This document shows, in pieces, positions 6,657 through 14,500 of a stretch of 20,566 bases of DNA (positions within the stretch are counted from its first letter, which is position 1; every line of letters begins with the position of its first letter). Below the pieces are notes generated by a model. It did not search any database. It was not told the DNA's origin and saw only the letters and a program-made list of their open reading frames with translations. This stretch comes from SIG459 sp045638085 (GTDB lineage Bacteria; Bacillota; Clostridia; Oscillospirales; Oscillospiraceae): the NCBI GenBank assembly GCA_045638085.1, contig JAZUAQ010000104.1, forward strand, positions 1 to 20,566, given 5' to 3'. Both the position numbers and the translations under genes were made by a program.

Positions 6657-7388
6657 ATGGGTATCAAACTTGAAATTTGCTGCGGAAGTCTTGATGATGT
6701 TATCAATGCTAAGGCAGGAGGCGCAGACCGCATTGAACTCAATTCCGCACTTTTTCTCGGCGGGCTTACGCCGAGCATGGGTCTTGTGCGTGAGGCTATA
6801 AAGATTGGCATACCGATCATAGCTATGGTGAGACCCAGAGAAGGAGGCTTTTGCTATACCGAAGCAGAGTTTAAGTGTATGCTTTCCGATATGTCTAGTT
6901 TCGTCGAACTGGGTGTTGACGGGCTTGTTTTTGGTGTGCTGAATGCTGATGGAACAGTTGATTATGATAGATGCGCTCAGCTGATTAAAGCTGCGGGAGA
7001 TAAGATTAAAGTTTTCCACAGAGCCTTCGATGTGGTACCTGACTGGAAAAAAGCGATGGATCAACTTATTGAACTGGGATTTGATCGCATTCTTACCAGC
7101 GGACAGGCAGTCAATTCGATTGATGGTGCTGAAACGCTGAAAGAAATGATAACTTATGCCGATGGAAGAATAGAAATCCTTCCTGGAGGCGGAATCAGAC
7201 CTCATAATGTATGCAGTCTTATAGAAATAAGTGGCTGCACTCAGATTCACGCTTCTGCCGCCAGTAAGCATAAGGATAGTTCCTGCCTTGCAAATCCTAA
7301 TGTATATTTTGGGGCTGAAGGTATGCCTGAAGACGAATTCAGTGTTGCGGATATAGAAAAAGTTAAAGCATTTAAGTCTGCAATATAA
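6657..7388 (+). CDS. cutC: CutC family protein (copper homeostasis-associated TIM barrel)
   Basis: A 243-residue protein matching CutC throughout: LEICCGSLDDVINAKAGGAD at the N-terminus, then RIELNSALFLGGLTPS, MVRPREGGFCYT, VFHRAFD and LTSGQA, and a glycine-rich ILPGGGIRP. CutC proteins are single-domain TIM barrels linked genetically to copper tolerance; their biochemical function is still unsettled. The gene starts nine bases after the moaE-like stop, with GAGGA upstream, so it is the last gene of the Moco operon. The link is not obvious, though copper is known to bind the molybdopterin dithiolene before molybdate insertion. The family assignment is firm; the role here is inference. Confidence 0.92.
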   Translation: MGIKLEICCGSLDDVINAKAGGADRIELNSALFLGGLTPSMGLVREAIKIGIPIIAMVRPREGGFCYTEAEFKCMLSDMSSFVELGVDGLVFGVLNADGTVDYDRCAQLIKAAGDKIKVFHRAFDVVPDWKKAMDQLIELGFDRILTSGQAVNSIDGAETLKEMITYADGRIEILPGGGIRPHNVCSLIEISGCTQIHASAASKHKDSSCLANPNVYFGAEGMPEDEFSVADIEKVKAFKSAI

Positions 7389-7408
7389 ATATGAACATGT
7401 TTATATTT
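7387..7408 (+). promoter_or_regulatory. Near-perfect AT-rich palindrome between cutC and lpdC
   Basis: A 22-base dyad has an AACATGTT core flanked by AAATAT on the left and ATATTT on the right, with a single mismatched pair. It begins at the last bases of the cutC stop and ends two bases before the -35 of the lpdC promoter. It could be an operator for the decarboxylase cluster or a weak AU-rich terminator for the Moco operon; sequence alone does not decide. Confidence 0.35.
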
Positions 7409-7410
7409 TC

Positions 7411-7439
7411 TTGATTTTTCGATTACTGCATTGTAAAAT
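7411..7439 (+). promoter_or_regulatory. Sigma-A-type promoter for the lpdCDB cluster
   Basis: TTGATT (7411-7416), a 17-base spacer and TAAAAT (7434-7439) form the best promoter in the window. Transcription would begin near 7446, just before the AGGAGG site at 7452-7457, giving a very short leader. This suggests the decarboxylase genes can be expressed apart from the Moco operon. Confidence 0.65.
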
Positions 7440-7463
7440 AAAGAAAAAGACAGGAGGTTCACC

Positions 7464-8936
7464 ATGAAAAAATGTACTGATTTGCGTTCCTGTATTGATA
7501 TGCTCAAGGATATTCCCGGGCAGCTTATTGAAACCGATATTGAGGCAGATCCTCATGCCGAAATATCCGGCGTTTACCGCTATGTTGGTGCCGGTGGAAC
7601 GGTTATGCGCCCCACAAAGCAGAATGGACCTGCCATGGTCTTTAATAATGTAAAGGGGCACCCCGGCGCGAGAGTGTGCACCGGTATACTTGCCAGCCGT
7701 CAGAGAGTAGGCTATATTCTTGGTGAGAATCCAGAAAGACTTGGATTTAAGCTTATGGAAGCTGTTTCTAATCCAATTCCTCCTGTTGAAATTCCCAATG
7801 AACGCGCTGTTTGCCAGCAGGAGGTTTATCTTGCCAGCGATCCAGATTTCGATGTTAGAAGGATAGTTCCTGCTCCTACAAACACTGAGGAAGATGCCGG
7901 ACCTTACATAACTATGGGTTTGTGCTACGCTACTGACCCTGAGACAGGGGAGAAGGATGTAACCATTCACCGTCTTTGCCTTCAGGGCAAGGATATAATA
8001 TCCATGTACTTTGTTCCCGGCGGACGTCATCTTGATATATTCCGTGAAAAGTATGAGAAAATGGGCAAGCCCATGCCTATTTCCATTTCCATAGGTGTTG
8101 ACCCTGCTATTTGCATTGCATCCTGCTTTGAGTCTCCTACAACTCCCATTGGTTATGACGAACTTCACTGTGCAGGTGGACTTCGAGGTGAGGGCGTTGA
8201 ACTTACTAAGTGCCTGACTATCGACGAGCTTTGCATTGCGAATTCTGAATATGTTCTTGAGTGCGAGCTTATTCCCGGAGAATATATCCGTGAGGATATT
8301 AACACCAATACTGGCTATGCCATGCCTGAATTCCCTGGATATATAGGCGCAGCATTACCTCAGGTTCCTGTTTTGAAGGTTAAAGCTGTAACAACGCGCC
8401 ATAATCCCATAATGCAGACTGTTATAGGTCCCTCCGAAGAGCATGTCAGCATGGCTGGTCTGCCTACTGAGGCCAGCATTCTTCTTATGGAAAAACGCGC
8501 CCTCAATGATTTTGTTCAGAATGTTTATTGTGCACCCTTCGGCGGAGGCAAATATGCCGCTGTTATTCAGGTAAAGAAATCTGCTCCCATTGACGAAGGA
8601 AAACAGCGTCAGGCCGGACTGATTGCTTTTGCGGCATTCCGCGAGTTGAAGCATGTGTTCCTCGTTGATGATGACGTTGATCTGTTCGATGTCAATGATG
8701 TTATCTGGGCGATGACAACCCGCTTCCAGGCTGATGTGGATATGATCCCCATTCCCGGTGTGCGTCTGCATCCTCTTGAGCCTTCAAGCGATCCTGCTTA
8801 TTCTCCTTCCTGCCGCCACCATGGCTGCGCCTGTAAGGCCATTTTTGACTGCACTGTGCCTTATGATTTGAAGGATAAATTTAAGAGATGTTCCTTTATG
8901 AACATAGATAAGGATAAGTGGGCCGATGTACTCTGA
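7464..8936 (+). CDS. lpdC: UbiD-family gallate (hydroxybenzoate) decarboxylase, catalytic subunit, LpdC-like
   Basis: A 490-residue prFMN-dependent decarboxylase of the UbiD family. Its closest pattern, from memory, is Lactobacillus plantarum LpdC (gallate decarboxylase, also about 490 residues): SGVYRYVGAGGTV, FNNVKG, PAPTNTEEDAGPYITMG, VTIHRL, VPGGRH, MPEFPGY, IGPSEEHVSMAGLPTEASIL and NDVIWAMTTRFQAD. R170 (IHRL) fits the family's catalytic arginine and E289 (MPEFPGY) the second catalytic glutamate. The usual EGPFGE reads GYAMPE (284-289), so the first Glu is replaced, as I recall for LpdC. AGGAGG lies six bases before the start. Genes for a D subunit and a UbiX-type cofactor enzyme follow with overlaps. 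The expected reaction is gallate to pyrogallol plus CO2; protocatechuate or a related acid is possible. Confidence 0.88.
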   Translation: MKKCTDLRSCIDMLKDIPGQLIETDIEADPHAEISGVYRYVGAGGTVMRPTKQNGPAMVFNNVKGHPGARVCTGILASRQRVGYILGENPERLGFKLMEAVSNPIPPVEIPNERAVCQQEVYLASDPDFDVRRIVPAPTNTEEDAGPYITMGLCYATDPETGEKDVTIHRLCLQGKDIISMYFVPGGRHLDIFREKYEKMGKPMPISISIGVDPAICIASCFESPTTPIGYDELHCAGGLRGEGVELTKCLTIDELCIANSEYVLECELIPGEYIREDINTNTGYAMPEFPGYIGAALPQVPVLKVKAVTTRHNPIMQTVIGPSEEHVSMAGLPTEASILLMEKRALNDFVQNVYCAPFGGGKYAAVIQVKKSAPIDEGKQRQAGLIAFAAFRELKHVFLVDDDVDLFDVNDVIWAMTTRFQADVDMIPIPGVRLHPLEPSSDPAYSPSCRHHGCACKAIFDCTVPYDLKDKFKRCSFMNIDKDKWADVL

Positions 8937-9306
8937 TATCATTAAAGCCTCTGCTCAGTCCAAGGGGCTTTACGTTGAAGCGAAGGCTCAATATTTAGGC
9001 GAAGATATCATAGTCTCTGTAGGCGGTGGAACTTTGTATCATATCGGTGCGGTTTCTCTTGCGGTTTATGAGCCCGAGAGGGACTCTGCAACAGTGAGCA
9101 CCGTCTGCGTGCATACCCATAGAGATGACGCGATTTCCTCATATTTTGCAAAGAAAATTTCCCGGGAAATGAAGTGTACTGTTTCCGTTTCTGCGGGAAT
9201 ACATATTGACAATGCAGACGAGACTCAAATTTCGGAGCTATCAATGCTCAGCCGAAAATGCTGTGATGAAATTCTGCGCTTATTAAAGGCTGGAGGAACA
9301 TTATGA
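8926..9306 (+). CDS. lpdD: Gallate decarboxylase small subunit, LpdD-like
   Basis: A 126-residue protein resembling LpdD of lactobacilli as remembered: VGGGTLYHIGAVS near the N-terminus (GGTxxHIGxV in LpdD), then a HTHRDDAISSYFAKKI stretch and CTVSVSAGIHIDNA in the second half. LpdD is required with LpdC for gallate decarboxylase activity, but its own role is unclear. It is unlike the short zinc-ribbon BsdD subunit of Bacillus hydroxyarylic decarboxylases. The ATG lies 11 bases inside the lpdC end, and the TGA overlaps the next ATG by four bases, so all three genes are translationally coupled. There is no signal peptide or membrane segment. Position between lpdC and a ubiX-type gene strongly supports the call. 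Confidence 0.8.
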   Translation: MYSDIIKASAQSKGLYVEAKAQYLGEDIIVSVGGGTLYHIGAVSLAVYEPERDSATVSTVCVHTHRDDAISSYFAKKISREMKCTVSVSAGIHIDNADETQISELSMLSRKCCDEILRLLKAGGTL

Positions 9307-9860
9307 GAATTATAGTCGGCGTATCAGGTGCAAGCGGAGTTTTGATGAGCAAAAAGCTTATTGAAACCCTAAAGTCTGAAACTGACTGTGAGATACATCT
9401 TGTCGTGACAGACTCTGCGGCGCATACCTGGTATTTGGAATGCGGCAGTGATGTATCAGAGTTATATAATCTTGCTGATGTGAACTATGATCCCTATGAT
9501 ATGGCGGCAAACATATCAAGCGGTAGCTTTGTGACCGACGGTATGATAATTTTACCCTGCAGCATGAAAACCCTTGCTGGAATTGTCAGCGGTTATGCTG
9601 ATAATCTCCTCCTGAGAGCTGCAGACGTGTGCCTGAAAGAGGGAAGGAAAGTTATTCTTTGTCCAAGAGAAACGCCTCTCAGTAAGATTCATCTGCGTAA
9701 TATGTATGACGCAGCGGATTATGGATGCACCATAATCCCTCCTATGCTTACTTTTTATTCAGGCGCAGAAACTATGGATGAACAGATAAACCATATTATC
9801 GGTAAAATACTGTTGCAGTTTGGTATTGTGCCTCGCAGCTTCAAGCAATGGGAAAATTAA
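9303..9860 (+). CDS. lpdB: UbiX-family flavin prenyltransferase, LpdB-like
   Basis: A 185-residue flavoprotein of the UbiX/Pad family, which transfers dimethylallyl to FMN to make prenylated FMN for UbiD enzymes. Visible hallmarks are the N-terminal GVSGASG (6-12) for flavin phosphate binding, PCSMKTLAGIVSGYADNLL in the middle, and the basic ILCPRETPLSKIHLRNM stretch that handles the prenyl phosphate. The length is standard. It overlaps lpdD by four bases (ATGA) with GGAGG at 9292-9296. Sitting next to its client decarboxylase, it most likely supplies prFMN locally, as LpdB/BsdB do. A bidirectional terminator begins at the base after its stop. Confidence 0.93.
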   Translation: MRIIVGVSGASGVLMSKKLIETLKSETDCEIHLVVTDSAAHTWYLECGSDVSELYNLADVNYDPYDMAANISSGSFVTDGMIILPCSMKTLAGIVSGYADNLLLRAADVCLKEGRKVILCPRETPLSKIHLRNMYDAADYGCTIIPPMLTFYSGAETMDEQINHIIGKILLQFGIVPRSFKQWEN

Positions 9861-9890
9861 AAAAATCCTCCGGATTTCCGGAGGATTTTT
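9861..9890. terminator. Bidirectional terminator between lpdB (+) and fhs (-)
   Basis: A 14-base perfect inverted repeat, AAAAATCCTCCGGA and its complement, has only two bases between the arms, so the working loop is probably ATTT with a CCTCCGG/CCGGAGG core. T runs on the + side (9886-9892) and on the - side (from the A run at 9859-9865) allow it to stop both converging operons. Confidence 0.93.
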
Positions 9891-9907
9891 TTGTTATAGC
9901 CTGTGAC

Positions 9908-11575
9908 TTAGAAAAGTCCGGTGATTTTGCCGTTCTCGTCAACATCAATGTTCTCAGCGGCGGGAACCTTGGGGAGACCGGGCATGGTCATAATATCGCC
10001 GGTGAGCGCTACAAGGAAACCTGCGCCTGCGGAAACCTTGATGTTTCTGACGGTGATGGTGAAATCCTTGGGAGCGCCAAGCTTCTTTGCATCATCAGAG
10101 AAAGAATACTGAGTCTTGGCCATGCAAATGGGAAGCTTATCGAAGCCGAGAGCCTCAAGCTCCTTAGCCTGCTTTTTAGCGCCTGCGGTAAGCTCAACGC
10201 CGTTTGCGTGATAAATCTTGGTAGCAATGTCATTGAGTTTTTTCTCAATGCTGTCTTCAGTGTCATAGCTGAAGCTAAACTCATTGGGCTGCTCGCAAAG
10301 ACGCACAACCTCTTCAGCAAGAGCCTTACCGCCTTCGCCGCCCTTAGCCCAAACCTCGGACAGGGCAACATTGACGCCAAGCTCACGGCACTTATCTTCA
10401 ACAAGCTTCAGCTCAGCTTCGGTGTCGGTGGGGAAGGCGTTTATAGCAACAACGCAGGGGAGACGGAAGACATTCTTGATGTTGTCAACATGCTGGAGGA
10501 GGTTGGGAAGACCCTTTTCAAGGGCTTCCAGATTTTCGGCATTAAGCTCTGCCTTGGGGACGCCGCCATGGTTTTTGAGTGCGCGGACAGTGGCAACGAT
10601 AACAACAGCAGAAGGCTTGAGACCAGCAAGACGGCACTTGATGTCAAGGAACTTTTCTGCGCCAAGGTCAGCACCCAAGCCGGCTTCGGTAACGGTGTAG
10701 TCAGCCAGTTTCATAGCCATCTTGGTAGCCATTACGGAGTTGCAACCGTGTGCAATGTTTGCAAAGGGACCACCATGGATAAATGCGGGAGTGCCTTCAA
10801 GGGTCTGTACCAGATTGGGCTTGAGAGCATCCTTGAGAAGGGCAGCCATTGCGCCTTCTGCCTTCAGATCATGAGCGGTAACGGGTCTTCCATCATAGGT
10901 GTATGCAACCACCATACGGCCAAGACGAGAGTTGAGATCAGGAATATCAGCGGCAAGGCAGAGAACAGCCATGATTTCGGATGCAACGGTGATGTCAAAA
11001 CCGTCTTCACGGGGAACACCCTGCATACGGCCGCCGAGTCCGTTAACTATGTTGCGAAGCTGACGGTCATTCATGTCAACGCAGCGCTTCCAGGTGATTT
11101 TCTTTACATCGATACCCAGAGAGTTGCCCTGCTGAATATGGTTATCAAGCATTGCAGCAAGCAGTTTGTTTCCAGCACCGATAGCGTGGAAGCCACCAGT
11201 GAAGTGGAGGTTGATATCTTCCATGGGAACAACCTGTGCCCAACCGCCGCCTGCGGCGCCGCCCTTAACACCGAAAACAGGTCCAAGAGAAGGTTCGCGA
11301 AGAGCTACGAGGGTGCTCTTTCCGATTTTGCGCATAGCATCGGCAAGACCTACAGTAGTGGTAGTTTTACCCTCACCGGCAGGGGTGGGGTTGATGGCGG
11401 TAACAAGGATTAGCTTTCCGTTGACGCGATCAGACTCTTTGAGAAGAGCATAGTCGACCTTTGCTTTATAGCGGCCATAAAGCTCCAGATATTTTTCATC
11501 AACGCCGGCAACTGCTGCGATTTCACCAATGGGTTTCATTTCGCAGGACTGAGCAATTTCAATATCAGTTTTCAA
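9908..11575 (-). CDS. fhs: Formate-tetrahydrofolate ligase
   Basis: A 555-residue enzyme (the family is usually about 555-560) that makes 10-formyl-THF from formate, THF and ATP. The P-loop TPAGEGKTT lies at residues 64-72, followed by REPSLGPVFGVKGGAAGGG and INLHFTGGFHAI, which are diagnostic. The start is TTG at 11575: family members begin MKTDIEIAQ, which this start reproduces, and AGGAGG lies at 11590-11585. The next ATG (Met13) would cut into the conserved N-terminus. It is the last gene of the purine operon, 15 bases after purL. Its product is the formyl donor for PurN and PurH, so the linkage is functional; it also serves the Wood-Ljungdahl methyl branch where that pathway exists. Confidence 0.97.
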   Translation of the reverse strand: MKTDIEIAQSCEMKPIGEIAAVAGVDEKYLELYGRYKAKVDYALLKESDRVNGKLILVTAINPTPAGEGKTTTTVGLADAMRKIGKSTLVALREPSLGPVFGVKGGAAGGGWAQVVPMEDINLHFTGGFHAIGAGNKLLAAMLDNHIQQGNSLGIDVKKITWKRCVDMNDRQLRNIVNGLGGRMQGVPREDGFDITVASEIMAVLCLAADIPDLNSRLGRMVVAYTYDGRPVTAHDLKAEGAMAALLKDALKPNLVQTLEGTPAFIHGGPFANIAHGCNSVMATKMAMKLADYTVTEAGLGADLGAEKFLDIKCRLAGLKPSAVVIVATVRALKNHGGVPKAELNAENLEALEKGLPNLLQHVDNIKNVFRLPCVVAINAFPTDTEAELKLVEDKCRELGVNVALSEVWAKGGEGGKALAEEVVRLCEQPNEFSFSYDTEDSIEKKLNDIATKIYHANGVELTAGAKKQAKELEALGFDKLPICMAKTQYSFSDDAKKLGAPKDFTITVRNIKVSAGAGFLVALTGDIMTMPGLPKVPAAENIDVDENGKITGLF

Positions 11576-11584
11576 AAAAGGTTT

Positions 11585-11590
11585 TCCTCC
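11585..11590 (-). promoter_or_regulatory. Ribosome binding site supporting the TTG start of fhs
   Basis: AGGAGG on the minus strand lies about nine bases before the TTG at 11575. There is no ATG between it and the conserved N-terminal segment, so it decides for TTG initiation. Confidence 0.7.
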
Positions 11591-14500
11591 TTATTTTTTG
11601 AAATATGCAACTGCGGACTCAAAGAGTTTCATATCGTAGTTGCCGATAACGTTCTTATAAAGGTTCTTTCCAACGCGCTCGCTGTGACCCATCTTACCGA
11701 GGACGCGACCATCGGGTGAGGTTATACCTTCAATAGCGAAGATAGAGCCATTGGGGTTGAATTCACCGTTGAAGGTTGCGGCACCATCCAGATCAACATA
11801 CTGAGTTGCAATCTGTCCGTTTTCTGCAAGTTTTCTGACAAGCTCTTCGGAAGCAAGGAAACGACCCTCGCCGTGGGAGATGGGAACGGTGTAAATTTCA
11901 CCGGGCTTGGTTGCTGCGAGCCAGGGAGAAGCATTGGAACAAATGCGGGTTCGGACAAGCTTGGACTGATGACGTCCAATCACGTTGTAGCTGAGAGTGG
12001 GGCAATTTTCATCGGTGTCAATGATTTTGCCGAAGGGAACAAGTCCCAGCTTAATAAGTGCCTGGAAGCCGTTGCAGATACCGAGCATAAGACCATCACG
12101 TTTGTCAAGAAGTTCGGCAACCTGCTCTTTGATTGCGGGATTGCGGAAGAAAGCGGTGATGAACTTTGCGCTGCCGTCAGGCTCGTCACCGCCGGAGAAG
12201 CCGCCGGGGATGAAAATCATCTGGCTTTCGCTCATCTTGCGTGCAATATCTTCAATGCTGCGGGCAACATCATCAGCTGTAAGGTTACGGATGACCGCGA
12301 TTTCTGCATCTGCGCCAGCGGCCATAACAGCGCGGGCGGAGTCATATTCGCAGTTTGTGCCGGGGAATACGGGGATAAGAACCTTGGGACGTGCGGTCTT
12401 GATAATGGGGGAGGGACGCTCGTATTTCTCAAAGGAGAACATTTCAAGATTTCCGGAAGCGGGTGCGGAGGTGGGATAAACACCGGAGAGAACAGTTTCA
12501 TTAATGTTGAAGAGTTCCTCAACACAAGCGCTGTCGCCATCAAGATCGATAACAGCTTCTTCGCAAGTTTCACCGATTTTGATATAACCGAGAATATCAA
12601 CTTCTTCAGTGAGCTCAGCGATAATGAAGCCGTAGAAAGGCTGATGCCAGAGACCGGCAAGAGCGCCGTTGGACTTAAAGCCGATACGGTTACCGAAGCT
12701 CATCTTCATAACAGCTTCGCCTGCACCGTTTTCAATTGCCCATGCGGAGGCAACCTTGCCGTCTGCGTTGAGCATATTGAAAATATCCCATGCACCCTTG
12801 AGACCGTTAGCGGTCTGGTCAGGGCTTGCAATAAGGTAGACAGAATTGCCAGCCTTCTTAAATTCGGTGCTGAGAACCTTGTCAGCCTTAACAGGTGCGA
12901 TTGCGAAGGAGATGAGAGTGGGGGGGACATCCTTATCCAGGAAAGAGCCGGACATAGAGTCCTTGCCGCCTATTGCAGCAGCATTGAGCTCAAGCTGAGC
13001 ATCAAGAGCGCCGAGAAGAGCGGAGAAGGGCTTGCCCCAACGGAGAGGTTCATTACGGAGCTTCTCAAAGAATTCCTGGAAGCTGAAGTATGCATCCTTA
13101 TAGTCTGCGCCTGCAGCAACGAGCTTAGCCATAGAGGTGTAAACAGCACTGTATGCACCCAGATATGGGTCGCAGCTGAGCTGGTCGGGGTCGCAGCCCC
13201 AAGCCATGATGCTTGCCTGTTCAGTTTTCTGTCCGGGAAGAACGGGGAAGAGGGCAGCCATAGCCTGAGAGGGGGAAGTCTGAGTCTTTCCACCGAAGGG
13301 CATCAGAACGCTGCCTGCACCGATGGTGCTGTCGAAACGCTCAACAAGACCACGTCTGCTTGCGCACTTAAGAGAAGAGGCCATCTCGCGGAGGGACTCA
13401 AAGAGGGGAGCATCAAAATAGCTGCGGTCAGCTTCTGCAATTTCAACCTGAGTATGCTTGGTTGCACCGTTAGTATCGAGGAATGCGCGGCTGAGGTTTG
13501 CGATTGTCTGACCCTTCCAGGTCATAACCATACGCTCTTCTTCGGTGACAACTGCAACGCGGTAAGCCTCAAGGTTTTCTGCCTGTGCGGCAGCAATGAA
13601 CTTATCTGCGTCGCCAGCTTCAACAACAACAGCCATACGCTCCTGAGACTCAGAAATTGCAAGCTCGGTGCCGTCTAGACCGTCATACTTTTTGCGTACT
13701 GCATCAAGGTCAATTTTAAGACCTGCAGCCAACTCACCGATAGCAACGGAAACACCGCCTGCGCCGAAGTCATTGCAGCGCTTTATAAGACGGGTAACTT
13801 CGCTGTTTCTGAAAAGGCGCTGAATCTTGCGCTCTTCGGGAGCGTTGCCCTTCTGTACCTCGGAAGCCATAGTCTGAAGGCTCTTGAGATTGTGACTCTT
13901 ACTGGAACCGGTTGCGCCGCCGATACCGTCGCGACCGGTGCGTCCGCCGAGAAGGATGATAACATCACCGGGGGCGGGACGCTCGCGGCGTACATTATAA
14001 GCAGGAGCTGCGGCAACAACTGCACCGCACTCAAGACGCTTAGCAATGAAGCCGTCGTGGTAAATTTCAGCAACATGACCGGTTGCAAGACCTATCTGGT
14101 TACCGTAGGAGGAGTAACCTGCTGCTGCGGTCTGAGCAAGCTTGCGCTGAGGAAGCTTGCCGGAGAGAGTTTTATCAATGGAAACACGGGGGTCACCGCC
14201 GCCGGTTACGCGCATTGCCTGATGGACATAGGCGCGTCCGGAGAGGGGGTCACGAATGCAGCCGCCTATGCAGGTTGCTGCGCCGCCGAAAGGTTCAATT
14301 TCAGTGGGGTGGTTATGTGTTTCGTTTTTGAACATAAGAAGCCAATCCTGCTCCTCGCCGTCAACAGTTGCGTTGACGTGAATTGAGCAAGCGTTGATCT
14401 CTTCGCTTTCATCAAGCTCGGGAAGCATTCCGCGCTTTTTAAGAGTCTTGGCACCGATGGTGGCAAGATCCATAAGGGTCTGAGGACGCTTTGCAGCTTT

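Noticed and set aside
7393..7402. GAACATGTTT as a Gram-positive LexA/DinR box
   Set aside because: The Firmicute box needs GAAC and GTTC with four bases between; the right arm is not GTTC and the spacing does not fit.
9848..11413. A 521-codon open frame on the + strand opposite fhs
   Set aside because: It would begin inside the lpdB end, run through the bidirectional terminator and read the exact complement of fhs codons.
11873..13678. A 601-codon open frame on the + strand opposite purL
   Set aside because: Same antisense register effect; the sense frame is an unmistakable PurL.
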